A stretch of 17,841 nucleotides of DNA, taken from the NCBI GenBank assembly GCA_025934635.1, contig JAICWX010000180.1, forward strand, positions 1 through 17,841, in the 5' to 3' direction. The translations under genes and the position numbers were made by a program. Source of the DNA: Streptosporangiaceae bacterium (GTDB taxonomy: Bacteria > Actinomycetota > Actinomycetes > Streptosporangiales > Streptosporangiaceae). Positions within the stretch are counted from its first letter, which is position 1. The number at the start of each line of letters is the position of its first letter. This document shows, in pieces, positions 1-6,822 of the stretch. The notes under the pieces are model-generated. The model had not been told where the DNA came from. It saw only the letters and a list, made by a program, of their open reading frames with translations, and searched no databases.

Positions 1-399
1 CCGCCCGTTGTACATCGTGCCGTCCCAGAAGATGTGGCACGGCGAGTCGACGTGGGTGACGGTGTTGCCGTGGAACGTGATGCCGAGCCGCTCCGACGAA
101 AAGCCCCAGCGCCGGTCGGCGTGGAAGCCGGGCACCGGCATGTTCTCGGCCCCCGGCATGTCGGCGGCGCACGGGCACGTCGTCGTCGACCGCTCCATGT
201 CTTCCGGTACGGCAACCTCCCATGCGCAGGACACGCTCCTGCCGTGGCGCACGGCCCGCGCCGCCGCCAGCCGGACATCGTCGGTGATGAGGTTCAGGGT
301 CCCCAGCTCGTCGTCGTCGCCCCACCGTCCCCAGTTCGACAGCGTGTCGAAGTACCCGAGCACGTCGTCCTGCGCGGGCATCGGCCGCCCTGCCGTCAT
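1..399 (-). CDS. Cyclase family protein (kynurenine formamidase-like), 3' part cut by window edge
   Basis: The N-terminal 133 residues are present and the rest lies left of the window. The segment HGNTVTHVDSPCH (about residues 110-122) carries the H-x-D-x3-H metal-binding signature of the cyclase/kynurenine formamidase superfamily, metal-dependent hydrolases acting on amides or lactones. The N-terminal stretch SNWGRWGDDDELGTLNLI is typical of the actinobacterial branch annotated simply as cyclase family protein. The ATG at 399 has GGAGGAG about 11 bases upstream, and an earlier ATG there runs straight into a stop. The gene stands alone behind the hairpin at 560-607. Substrate cannot be told; a kynurenine role is not implied. 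Family is confident, function is not. Confidence 0.9.
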   Translation of the reverse strand, partial: MTAGRPMPAQDDVLGYFDTLSNWGRWGDDDELGTLNLITDDVRLAAARAVRHGRSVSCAWEVAVPEDMERSTTTCPCAADMPGAENMPVPGFHADRRWGFSSERLGITFHGNTVTHVDSPCHIFWDGTMYNGR

Positions 400-559
400 C
401 TCAGCATCCACTCCTCCGGTCACGCGGTTCCAGGCACCGCAGGCAGGGTATCCCGCTGCTGGACCGAAGACCGCAATGACCGGCCGATCAGACGACCTCG
501 CACCGCCGGTGCCGCGATCACCCAAGGTGCGCACTGATTTGAGCCACGTCGGGTTTCAC

Positions 560-607
560 GATGGCGAGGGGCCCGGGAACTGCTAGGTTCCCGGGCCCCT
601 CGCCATC
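560..607. terminator. Perfect 21-bp inverted repeat, probable intergenic terminator
   Basis: Arms 560-580 and 587-607 pair without mismatch around the 6-base loop TGCTAG. The very GC-rich stem starts GATGGCGAGGGG. It lies 36 bases past the stop of the minus-strand TIGR03118 gene and before the cyclase gene, where a terminator is expected. There is no T-run on either side, which is common in actinobacteria. It could act in both directions. Confidence 0.8.
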
Positions 608-642
608 TGTAGGGGTGATCCGGCTGGGCGCGTGCGCCCGTA

Positions 643-1779
643 TTAAGGCCGCAGGACGCCGAGCAGGCCGTTCTGCTCGTGGTTGATGCCCGCGGCGAAC
701 CACAGCGCGTCGGTGCCGCCGTTGGCCGCCGTGCCGGGCAGCAGGCCCCACAGGCCTGGCTCAGCGAACGGCCTGCCGGTGGAGGTCCGGACCTGGCCGG
801 TGACGCGGTGCGCGAAGTGATGACCTTCCTTGGCCACGATGTTGATCCGGCCGTCACCGAAGTTACCGACCAGCAGTGAGCCGGCCGCGCGACCCCAGCT
901 GGCCGGCGCGATCGCCAGGCCCCACGGGGCATTGAGCGCACCGCCGGAGGTGATACGGGAGATGAGGCGCCCGTCGGGGCTGAACTCGTCCACCACGCCC
1001 AGGCCGCGGCCGACCGCCTGCCGGTGCGTAACCCGATCGGCCTTGTCGTAGGCCACGAAGATGTTGCCGTTCAGGGTCTGGGTGTTGAAGGGCAGGTACC
1101 CGCGGGGCAGCCGTGGGTCCCTGAATTGCCAGCGCGCCGTCTTGACCTTGTGGAACGAGGAGTTGAAGACATCGATCCGGCCCTGGGCGAAGTTGGCGGC
1201 GAAGAGCCGGTCGCCGTGGCTGGTGGAGGCGATTGCGAGCCCGGTGTACCCGGCCCCGGGAACGGTGGCCTTGTTCTCGGTGCCGCCGATGAGCGGGTCG
1301 ACCATCGGGCTCCAGGCCTCGATGTGACCGTCGAGCGTGGCGAAGATGAACGCGGCCGGAGCGCTGACGGTCCCGTTACTCAGGACGAACCCGGTGCCCG
1401 TGTTGTTGACCTGGCCGCTGGGGCCCGCGACCGAGCCCGTCATGGTCACGCGGACCGTCGGGACCTTGGTCACGGTGGCCGTACCAGGGGGAAGCGTGTA
1501 AAGCGTGGAGCTGTTCGTGCCCTGATTGGACACCCACAGGGGAGAGGTCGGGGAGTGGGAGATACCCCAGGGGTTCTTCAGGTCCGGGTCGGTGAGAGGG
1601 GCCTTGCCAGGTATGTCGGAGGCCAGGTTCACCTGGTGCAGCTTCAGATCGTGGTGCGGCGCCTGATAGTGGCCGGTACTCGCGAACGCTACGGCGGGCG
1701 CACCGGCCAGAGCCAGTCCGCTGCCGACCGCGATCAGCATCGCCGCGAACCGCGGCGAAGAAAGTCGTGGCAAAATCAC
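643..1779 (-). CDS. Secreted TIGR03118 family protein (beta-propeller-like)
   Basis: The product has 378 residues and probably leaves the cell. Residues 1-33 form a signal peptide: basic start, hydrophobic run MLIAVGSGLALAG, and an AFA cleavage motif before S34. Segments LKNPWGISHSPTSPLWVSNQGT, GYTGLAIAS, LFAANFAQGRIDVF, NAPWGLAIAP and LLVGNFGDGRIN are the repeating blades of the TIGR03118 family, an NHL/YncE-like propeller of unknown function. The start is GTG at 1779 (MILPRL...); an in-frame ATG at residue 14 would still leave a hydrophobic signal. No strong ribosome-binding site is visible. It is monocistronic, with the 21-bp hairpin downstream. Family assignment is firm; biochemical role is unknown. 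Confidence 0.9.
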   Translation of the reverse strand: MILPRLSSPRFAAMLIAVGSGLALAGAPAVAFASTGHYQAPHHDLKLHQVNLASDIPGKAPLTDPDLKNPWGISHSPTSPLWVSNQGTNSSTLYTLPPGTATVTKVPTVRVTMTGSVAGPSGQVNNTGTGFVLSNGTVSAPAAFIFATLDGHIEAWSPMVDPLIGGTENKATVPGAGYTGLAIASTSHGDRLFAANFAQGRIDVFNSSFHKVKTARWQFRDPRLPRGYLPFNTQTLNGNIFVAYDKADRVTHRQAVGRGLGVVDEFSPDGRLISRITSGGALNAPWGLAIAPASWGRAAGSLLVGNFGDGRINIVAKEGHHFAHRVTGQVRTSTGRPFAEPGLWGLLPGTAANGGTDALWFAAGINHEQNGLLGVLRP

Positions 1780-1890
1780 ACATCCCGTCTAGAGCCGAGT
1801 GGCTTTCCCAGCTGATACGGACGTTGCGTCACTTCGGTTCGAAAATCCACAATCCGGTGCAAAGATGTACAAAACTCTCAGAGTGACTCT

Positions 1891-2127
1891 CTAGACACGT
1901 TCTGTCGCGCTGGCTCGACGTCCGGGTGGACGGCCGCGCGGCCTCTTCTCCATGATGATCGTGCCGTGGGTGAAGATCTCGCCGCCCCAGACCCCGTGCG
2001 GCTCCCGGCGCTCGACCGCGCCGGCCAGGCAGAACCGGCGTATTGGGCAAGATCGGCAGTACGCCTTGGCGAGCTCGAGATCGACCGGCCGTTCCGAGAA
2101 CCGCAGCTCGGGGTTCCCGGGCGGCAC
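1891..2127 (-). CDS. whiB7: WhiB7-like Fe-S transcriptional regulator, frame-disrupted at its N-terminus
   Basis: In this frame the product is 78 residues from a GTG. It shows CRSCPIRRFC (three iron-sulfur cysteines), then EPHGVWGGEIF, then the AT-hook-like KRPRGRPPGRR. The combination GVWGGEIF...GTI...KRPRGRP is diagnostic for WhiB7 (WblC in Streptomyces), a redox-sensitive sigma-A partner that activates intrinsic antibiotic-resistance genes. WhiB proteins need a fourth cysteine upstream, normally in an LPC motif. Here that motif is encoded just upstream in another frame (see 2124-2186), while this frame has a stop (TGA) four codons before the GTG. A one-base deletion, sequencing error or programmed -1 slip could explain this. 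As read, the GTG-started protein has only three of the four cluster ligands. Confidence 0.8.
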   Translation of the reverse strand: MPPGNPELRFSERPVDLELAKAYCRSCPIRRFCLAGAVERREPHGVWGGEIFTHGTIIMEKRPRGRPPGRRASATERV

Positions 2128-2186
2128 GGCAGCGGATCATTCAGCGTCTTTGCCTGCATGGCAAGCAAGATCAGGGAACTGGTCAT
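2124..2186 (-). other. whiB7: 5' segment of the whiB7-like gene in the other reading frame, with the missing LPC cysteine
   Basis: From ATG 2186 the frame reads MTSSLILLAMQAKTLNDPLP then Cys21. M. tuberculosis WhiB7, as I recall it, also has about 20 residues before the LPC cysteine. The downstream WhiB7 homology (PGNPELRF...) is in the -1 frame, 59 bases away from this ATG (59 mod 3 = 2). Joining the two frames within about 2112-2124, around CGCCCGGGAACCCC, restores a normal WhiB7 of about 98 residues with four cysteines. This supports the ATG at 2186 as the ancestral start. Confidence 0.65.
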
Positions 2187-2221
2187 GAGCCGACGGTAAC
2201 GAGGGCCCGGCCCGTGGGCAT
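2183..2221 (-). other. Possible 12-codon upstream ORF overlapping the whiB7 ATG
   Basis: The frame from ATG 2221 reads MPTGRALVTVGS and stops at TGA 2185-2183, which overlaps the ATG at 2186 in an ATGA. whiB7 genes in mycobacteria and streptomycetes are known to be controlled by leader uORFs and attenuation, so a short ORF here is meaningful. It lacks a good ribosome-binding site and could be chance. A modest GGGCACC...GGTGATGCCC stem surrounds its start. Confidence 0.3.
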
Positions 2222-2264
2222 CACCCGAAAGTGGAGGTGCCCGGTGGAATCCTCCGCAGTGGCG

Positions 2265-2293
2265 GGGGCACGCACGGGCCGTCCGCCCCGGCC
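2265..2293 (+). repeat. 29-bp exact direct repeat, copy 1
   Basis: The sequence beginning GGGGCACGCACGGGCCG and ending GTCCGCCCCGGCC is identical to 3216-3244, offset 951 bases. The copies flank the 2379-3104 gene. No transposase, inverted ends or target duplication accompanies them. Confidence 0.85.
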
Positions 2294-2378
2294 CTGACTT
2301 AGGACAAGATTCGGGCCTAACCGATGGTGCGGCGCGACGGCCTGCGAGTCTGCTGGCCGGGAGAGCTGGAATTGCGCA

Positions 2379-3104
2379 CTAGCCTATCCCCCAGAGTAGT
2401 GGCCGATCGGTTCCGGGCAGCCCCACATTGCGGCTGTAGCTGACCTGCCCGACCCGGAAGGCCGTATCCGCATCAGCGCGGCCGTCACCGGAGAGCTCCC
2501 GGGCGAGGCCCTTAGCGTCGTCTTCGCAGTCCGCCCAGACGATGAGGTGCCGGCGGCGCGGGCGGACCCGCCATCCCTGGGCGGCAAGATGCCCGGCCAG
2601 CGTTACCACATCGCGGTGTGACGGCACTTCGACCAGCATCCGCCAGGCGGGAATGCCGGTCGTCACCGACCTTTCCCGCTCTAGCTCCTGAAGGTATTCG
2701 TGCTCAGCCTGCTGCGCGGCAGCGGCATCGGCGGGCGGCACGTCCGTCACATCCAGCCATTCCTCTTCCCGCGGGCTCCAGCGCTCCGTCCGGACGGGCG
2801 CGCTGACGTCGCGCCGCGCGAGCACCTCACGCGCCACTCGTGCGGCCTCATCAGCCGATCCGGCGCTGGGGGCGTACAAGAAGATGTCGGTACCGCTCGA
2901 GCCGGCTGCTACCTGATCGCCGAGGCGGCTGCCCAGTTCAGGGATAAGCGACTGCCGCCAGGACTCCATCTCGGCGCGGACAGCGGCGGCAGCGGCGATC
3001 TCCTGCGGACTGGCCGGGTACCCCCGGGCGTACGCCTGGCCGTCGTCGGTCAGCTCGCGCGGCGGGTCAACGAGCGCGATGCGGACGCGCCAGTCCTCGT
3101 CCAT
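2379..3104 (-). CDS. Hypothetical protein, 241 residues, two-lobed, unrecognised
   Basis: I do not recognise this soluble, acidic protein. It begins MDEDWRVRIALVDPPRELTD. Two lobes look alike in layout. One is around residues 72-106 (a beta strand DIFLYAPS, a helix DEAARVAREVLARR, then strand VRTERW). The other is around 154-205 (WRMLVEVPSHRDVV, helix AGHLAAQGW, strand HLIVWADCEDDAKGLARELSG). They are joined by an Ala/Glu-rich probable coiled linker (125-147). This resembles a duplicated ferredoxin-like alpha-beta fold, but that is inference. The ATG at 3104 was chosen because residues upstream of it (AGAGAEGCYGSS) are low-complexity. GGAGGG lies about 17 bases upstream, rather far. No transmembrane segment or signal peptide is seen. 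The gene stands alone between the 29-bp repeats. Confidence 0.65.
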   Translation of the reverse strand: MDEDWRVRIALVDPPRELTDDGQAYARGYPASPQEIAAAAAVRAEMESWRQSLIPELGSRLGDQVAAGSSGTDIFLYAPSAGSADEAARVAREVLARRDVSAPVRTERWSPREEEWLDVTDVPPADAAAAQQAEHEYLQELERERSVTTGIPAWRMLVEVPSHRDVVTLAGHLAAQGWRVRPRRRHLIVWADCEDDAKGLARELSGDGRADADTAFRVGQVSYSRNVGLPGTDRPLLWGIG

Positions 3105-3215
3105 AGACGAACCATAGCAACCCTCCGCACCGGCACCCGCGCCATCACCGCCGCAGACCACCTGCCCGGCCACCTCCCGAAGCGCTTGACCGCATCCACC
3201 GGCATTCAGGTACGC

Positions 3216-3244
3216 GGGGCACGCACGGGCCGTCCGCCCCGGCC
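3216..3244 (+). repeat. 29-bp exact direct repeat, copy 2
   Basis: Identical to 2265-2293. It sits in the 180-base gap between the hypothetical gene and the FAH gene. The plus strand then continues into a frame encoding a hydrophobic stretch LKVHVALVAVALTALPAAL without a visible start. That frame looks like the N-terminal membrane anchor of a lost or broken gene. Confidence 0.8.
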
Positions 3245-3284
3245 TGGTCGCTGAAGGTTCACGTCGCCCTGGTCGCGGTAGCGC

Positions 3285-4181
3285 TCACCGCGCTGCCCGC
3301 CGCGCTGGTCCTGGTGGCGGGCGGGGGCTGGCTGGCCGGGCCGGCGGCGGGACCGGCCCCCGGTCGCGGCCCGAGGTCGGTGACGCGACCGCGTTGTCCG
3401 CCGCGACCTGGACCTGCAGGCCGAGCCCGAGCCCGGACAGTTCCAGGCGGACGGTGTCGCCGGCCGTGAGCGGCCCGACGCCGGCCGGGGTGCCGGTGGT
3501 GATCACGTCTCCCGGGTACAGGGTCGTGACCGAGGACGCGTAGGACACCAGCCGCGCCACCCCCCAGATCAGGTCCCGGGTACTGGCTTCCTGCCGCAGT
3601 TCGCCGGACACCCAGCAGCGCAGCTCCACCCGGCCGGGATCCCCGAACTCATCGGCCGTGACCAGCACCGGGCCCATCGGGGTGAAGGTCTCAAAGGACT
3701 TACGGACCGAACGGTCTTCGCCGCCGCGCATCGTGATATCCAGCAGCCCGGTGTAGCCGAACACGCAGGACAGCGCGTCCTGCTCGCTGACGTGCCGGGC
3801 GGTCCGGCCGATCACCAGGGCGAGCTCGCCCTCCTGGTCGAAGCGCCGGTCATGGTAGGGAAGCTGGATGGTCCCGCCCGGGTCGAGCAGGGACGACGGT
3901 GCCTTGAGGAAAAACCCGAGCGCGCCGACCTGGGCGCCGGTATTCATCTCGGCCTGGTGGTCCCGGTAGTTCACCGGCGCCGCGATGATCTTCGACGGGT
4001 CGGCGACCGGCACCCGCAGGCGGACATCGCGCAGCGCGATGCCGTCCTGATCGCCGGGGGTCGCCAGTCCTGCGGACGGCCAGGAGGCGATCACGTCGCG
4101 CATGGTCCGGCCGCCCAGCGGGATCACCCGGTCGCCGTCCAGGCACCCGGCCCGGCCGTCGTCGTAGCTCACCAGCCGCAT
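3285..4181 (-). CDS. Fumarylacetoacetate hydrolase (FAH) family protein, last gene of aromatic operon
   Basis: The product has 298 residues. It probably hydrolyses the carbon-carbon bond of the ring-opened acid from the upstream dioxygenase (fumarylpyruvate or maleylpyruvate to pyruvate plus a dicarboxylate). FAH hallmarks are present: Glu117 and Glu119 in DQEGELALVIG and Asp148 in YTGLLDITMR as metal ligands, and TTGTPAGVGPL at about 228-238. The usual Asn before the Asp is Leu here. The start ATG 4181 lies 13 bases after the dioxygenase stop, with GGGCGAG just upstream. Residues 261-298 are an odd Pro/Ala/Arg tail (PTSGRDRGPVPPPARPASP...) beyond the usual FAH end, antisense to the hydrophobic frame at 3251. 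This suggests the natural stop was lost at a rearrangement. Cytoplasmic. Family firm, exact substrate inferred. Confidence 0.88.
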   Translation of the reverse strand: MRLVSYDDGRAGCLDGDRVIPLGGRTMRDVIASWPSAGLATPGDQDGIALRDVRLRVPVADPSKIIAAPVNYRDHQAEMNTGAQVGALGFFLKAPSSLLDPGGTIQLPYHDRRFDQEGELALVIGRTARHVSEQDALSCVFGYTGLLDITMRGGEDRSVRKSFETFTPMGPVLVTADEFGDPGRVELRCWVSGELRQEASTRDLIWGVARLVSYASSVTTLYPGDVITTGTPAGVGPLTAGDTVRLELSGLGLGLQVQVAADNAVASPTSGRDRGPVPPPARPASPRPPPGPARRAAR

Positions 4182-4194
4182 GCGCTCGCCCTGG

Positions 4195-5286
4195 TCATCG
4201 CGTGTCGTCTTCCCGGATGTCCTGCTGCTCCGCATTTTCCGTACGGGCCAGGCCCAGCGCCTCGAGCGCCGGCCAGTCGGAAACAGCGAACAGGTCGGTG
4301 TCGTCTGTGGCCTCATGATCAACCGCGGCCCACGATGGCGTGACGAACATGTCCCCGGCGGTCCAGCGGAAGCGGCGCCCGTCGATCACGGTCGCCCCGG
4401 ACCCGCGGTAGACGACCCAGATCCCGCTGCCGGCGGTCCGGGTCGTGGGCGTGCGGTGCCCGGCGAGCACCCGGTGCATCTCGGCCCGCAGCGTCGGCAT
4501 GATGTCCCGCCCGGTGGCGGGGTCGGCGTAGCGGACGGATGCCGCACCGCGTCCGGTGGACGCGATCAGGCGGGACAGGGCGGCGTCGGTGGCCGGCCAG
4601 CGGTATGCCAGCAGCCGGGAGGACCGGCCGGACGCCGGGTCCTCGATGACCGCCGGCTCGCCGGAGGCCGGCAGCAGGCCCGCGCCGCCGTAGCGGATCT
4701 CCGATTGCGACGTGAGGGCCGGCTCATAGCCGCTCAGCTTGTCGCCGCCCGGTTCGAAGAAGACGGCGTCGAGGTTCCGTACCAGCGGAACGTCAAGACC
4801 ATCGAACCAGATCATCGGCTCCGGGCCCGGGTTGTGATGCTCGTGCCAGGTCCAGCTGGGGGTGAGCACCAGGTCGCCGGGGGCCATGTGGACCGGGTCG
4901 CCGTTCACCAGCGTCCACACCCCGCTGCCTTCCAGCACGAACCGCAGCGCGGCCGGGCTGTGCCGGTGCGCCGGCGCGAGTTCCCCGCCGCCCAGGAACT
5001 GCACCGCGCCCCACAGCGTATGGGTGGCGAACGGCTGCCCGCCGAGGTCCGGGTGCGACAGCGAGAGCACCCGGCGGTCCCCGCCCCGGTCGATGCCGAC
5101 CAGGTCGCCGGAACGCTCGGCCAGGTCCCGCAGCGTCTTCCACCGCCAGATATGCGGCGTGAGCCGGCCGGGCGTCGCGGTCAGCAGGCCCTCCTGGAGC
5201 CACAGCGGCTGCAGGTCGGCGGCCGCCAGGTCGGCGTACAGGCCGTCCACGTCCGGGGCGTCGTCATGAAATCGCGAAGTGGCCAT
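4195..5286 (-). CDS. Gentisate 1,2-dioxygenase-type bicupin ring-cleavage enzyme
   Basis: The product has 363 residues, the usual length of gentisate 1,2-dioxygenases. These are cytoplasmic Fe(II) enzymes that open gentisate to maleylpyruvate. The N-terminal cupin has APAHRHSPAALRFVLEGSG (His107, His109) and TPSWTWHEHHN (His148), the Fe ligand set and sequence style of this family. The second cupin (about 260-345: WVVYRGSGATVIDGRRFRW, DMFVTPSW) lacks a full set of histidines, as usual. 1-Hydroxy-2-naphthoate or salicylate dioxygenases are close relatives and cannot be excluded. The ATG at 5286 lies inside the hydroxylase gene, giving a 23-base overlap and likely translational coupling. The substrate is suggested by the hydroxylase upstream and the FAH hydrolase downstream. 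Confidence 0.88.
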   Translation of the reverse strand: MATSRFHDDAPDVDGLYADLAAADLQPLWLQEGLLTATPGRLTPHIWRWKTLRDLAERSGDLVGIDRGGDRRVLSLSHPDLGGQPFATHTLWGAVQFLGGGELAPAHRHSPAALRFVLEGSGVWTLVNGDPVHMAPGDLVLTPSWTWHEHHNPGPEPMIWFDGLDVPLVRNLDAVFFEPGGDKLSGYEPALTSQSEIRYGGAGLLPASGEPAVIEDPASGRSSRLLAYRWPATDAALSRLIASTGRGAASVRYADPATGRDIMPTLRAEMHRVLAGHRTPTTRTAGSGIWVVYRGSGATVIDGRRFRWTAGDMFVTPSWAAVDHEATDDTDLFAVSDWPALEALGLARTENAEQQDIREDDTR

Positions 5287-6487
5287 TGTTCTCCTGATAG
5301 AGCCAGTCCAGGTCGGCGTAGTCGTCCCAGTCGCGCCGGGTGAAGATCCGGTCGCGCAGTACCGGGATGACCGGCCCGTCGTCGTGCCAGACCTGACCCC
5401 AGTTCCGGGCCACCCGCTGGACCCGCGCGGTGCGCGGGATACGTTCCGCCTGGTAGGCGGCAAAGGCTTTGCCGATATTACCGTCGTACCCGCTGAGCTG
5501 CCGGGCCAGACAGCCGGCGTCCTCGATGGCCTGGCAGGCGCCCTGCGCCAGGTACTGCACCATCGGATGGGCGGCGTCACCGAGCAGGGTGATCCGGCCG
5601 GTGGTCCAGTTGTCCAGCGGGTCCCGGTCGTACATGACCCACCGGCGGTCACGGTTGATCCGGGATACCGCGGCCCGCACCTGGTCACAGGCAGTGGCGA
5701 AGCTCTCGTCCAGCTCGGCTGGGGTTCCCCAGCGGTCGGTCAGCTCGGCCTCACGCGAGTAGCCCTGGCTGCGGAATACGGCCACCTGGTTGTACAGTCC
5801 GTCGCGCCGGATCGGGTACTGCACCAGGTGCTTGTGCGGCCCGATCCAGATGACCTCGTCTTCCGGCCCGAACGGGACGCCGCTGCCCCCCGGTGACGGC
5901 AGCGCCATGTCAGCGGCCGGAAGGGTGCCGCGGTAGGCGACGAACTGGTCGGTGACCGGGCGGTCGTCACTGACCAGCTGGCGGGCCGTCGACCACAGGC
6001 CGTCGGCGCCGACCACCGCGCCGCACCGGTAGCTGCCGCCGTCGGCGAAGCGGACCTGCGCCGCCTCGCCCTGATCGGCGAGCCCGGTCACCTCACGGCC
6101 GCTTTCCAGGGTGATGCGCTCGTCCGCCCGACACGCCTGATACAGCACCGTCAGCAGGTCGCCGCGGTGCATCACGCTGTAGGGGTACCCGTAGCGCCGC
6201 TCGAATGGCTCGCCGAAGGACACGGTGGTCAGGTGCTCCCCCCGGTCGGCGTGCATCAGCACCAGGCGGCGGGGACGGACGGCCAGCGCGGCCAGTTCCG
6301 GCAGCACCCCCAGGTGATCCAGGATGCGCAGCGCATTGGGGGCGAGCTGGATGCCCGCGCCGATCTCGCCGAACGCCGGTGACTGTTCCACGATGTGCGC
6401 GGCGAAGCCGGCCCGGGCCAGGGCGAGGGCGGTGGTCAGGCCGCCGATCCCGCCGCCGATGATCAGGACGGGCACCTCGGCGGTCAC
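5264..6487 (-). CDS. FAD-dependent aromatic hydroxylase, 3-hydroxybenzoate 6-hydroxylase / salicylate hydroxylase type
   Basis: The product has 407 residues and is a class A flavin monooxygenase. Residues 11-16 GGGIGG with AHIVEQ form the Rossmann FAD site. AVVGADGLWSTAR is the DG motif, and GDAAHPMVQYLAQGACQAIEDA (from about 303) the second FAD motif. The C-terminal WGQVWHDDG...RRDWDDYADLDWLY is, to my reading, typical of 3-hydroxybenzoate 6-hydroxylases, which use NADH and O2 to make gentisate. That fits the gentisate dioxygenase next door. The GTG at 6487 overlaps the ferredoxin stop in GTGA and puts the FAD motif at the normal distance from the N-terminus. Such enzymes do not need a ferredoxin, so that partner is unexplained. 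A salicylate 1- or 5-hydroxylase role is possible. Confidence 0.88.
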   Translation of the reverse strand: MTAEVPVLIIGGGIGGLTTALALARAGFAAHIVEQSPAFGEIGAGIQLAPNALRILDHLGVLPELAALAVRPRRLVLMHADRGEHLTTVSFGEPFERRYGYPYSVMHRGDLLTVLYQACRADERITLESGREVTGLADQGEAAQVRFADGGSYRCGAVVGADGLWSTARQLVSDDRPVTDQFVAYRGTLPAADMALPSPGGSGVPFGPEDEVIWIGPHKHLVQYPIRRDGLYNQVAVFRSQGYSREAELTDRWGTPAELDESFATACDQVRAAVSRINRDRRWVMYDRDPLDNWTTGRITLLGDAAHPMVQYLAQGACQAIEDAGCLARQLSGYDGNIGKAFAAYQAERIPRTARVQRVARNWGQVWHDDGPVIPVLRDRIFTRRDWDDYADLDWLYQENNGHFAIS

Positions 6488-6816
6488 GTCTTCTCCCAGG
6501 TCGCGACGAGCGGGGTGTCCGTCCCGGCCGGGCCGGTCCCGTCGGCGCCGCCGGGTGAGCCCAGCGCCTCGTCGCGACCGGGCAGCGGCTCGGCGAAGAA
6601 CGCGGCGTTGTCCGCCAGCCAGACCGGGTCGGGTGACTCGTCCGGGGCGATGATCGCGTCGACCGGGCACTCGGGCAGGCACGCGCCGCAGTCGATGCAC
6701 TCGTCCGGGTGGATGTAGCGCTTCCGCAGGCCTTCATAGATGCAGTCGACCGGGCAGTTCTCGACACACGAGCCGTCCATCTCGTCGATGCAGTGCTCGT
6801 TGATGACGTACGCCAT
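6484..6816 (-). CDS. fdxA: Seven-iron (FdxA-type) ferredoxin
   Basis: The product has 110 residues and carries electrons in the cytoplasm. Eight cysteines lie at 9, 17, 21, 25, 40, 43, 46 and 50, in CIDEMDGSCVENCPVDC and CIDCGACLPECPVDA. This is the [3Fe-4S][4Fe-4S] pattern of actinobacterial FdxA. The tail ADNAAFF...LPGRDEALGSPGGA...TDTPLVA is the typical C-terminal extension of that group. The ATG at 6816 is 6 bases after the TAXI stop, with GGAG about 10 bases upstream. Its stop overlaps the hydroxylase GTG. FdxA usually serves cytochromes P450 or other oxygenases. Neither a P450 nor a ferredoxin reductase is in the window, so its partner is unknown. It may be a co-opted stress ferredoxin. 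Confidence 0.92.
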   Translation of the reverse strand: MAYVINEHCIDEMDGSCVENCPVDCIYEGLRKRYIHPDECIDCGACLPECPVDAIIAPDESPDPVWLADNAAFFAEPLPGRDEALGSPGGADGTGPAGTDTPLVATWEKT

Positions 6817-6822
6817 GGGCGG

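Noticed and set aside
1800..1860. GAAC...CGTC as an ECF-sigma promoter for the TIGR03118 gene
   Set aside because: The spacing between the two elements is about 13 bases, shorter than the usual 15-17.
1880..1890. AGAGTGACTCT palindrome just after the WhiB7 stop, as terminator
   Set aside because: The loop would be a single base; only a 4-bp stem with a 3-base loop is possible, too weak to call.
2265..3244. 29-bp repeats as ends of an insertion sequence or a CRISPR
   Set aside because: Only two copies, direct not inverted, 951 bases apart, and no transposase or cas gene.
4180..5343. Long plus-strand open frame opposite the dioxygenase gene
   Set aside because: It is Arg/Gly/Pro-rich without domains, antisense to a well-supported gene; a product of high GC.
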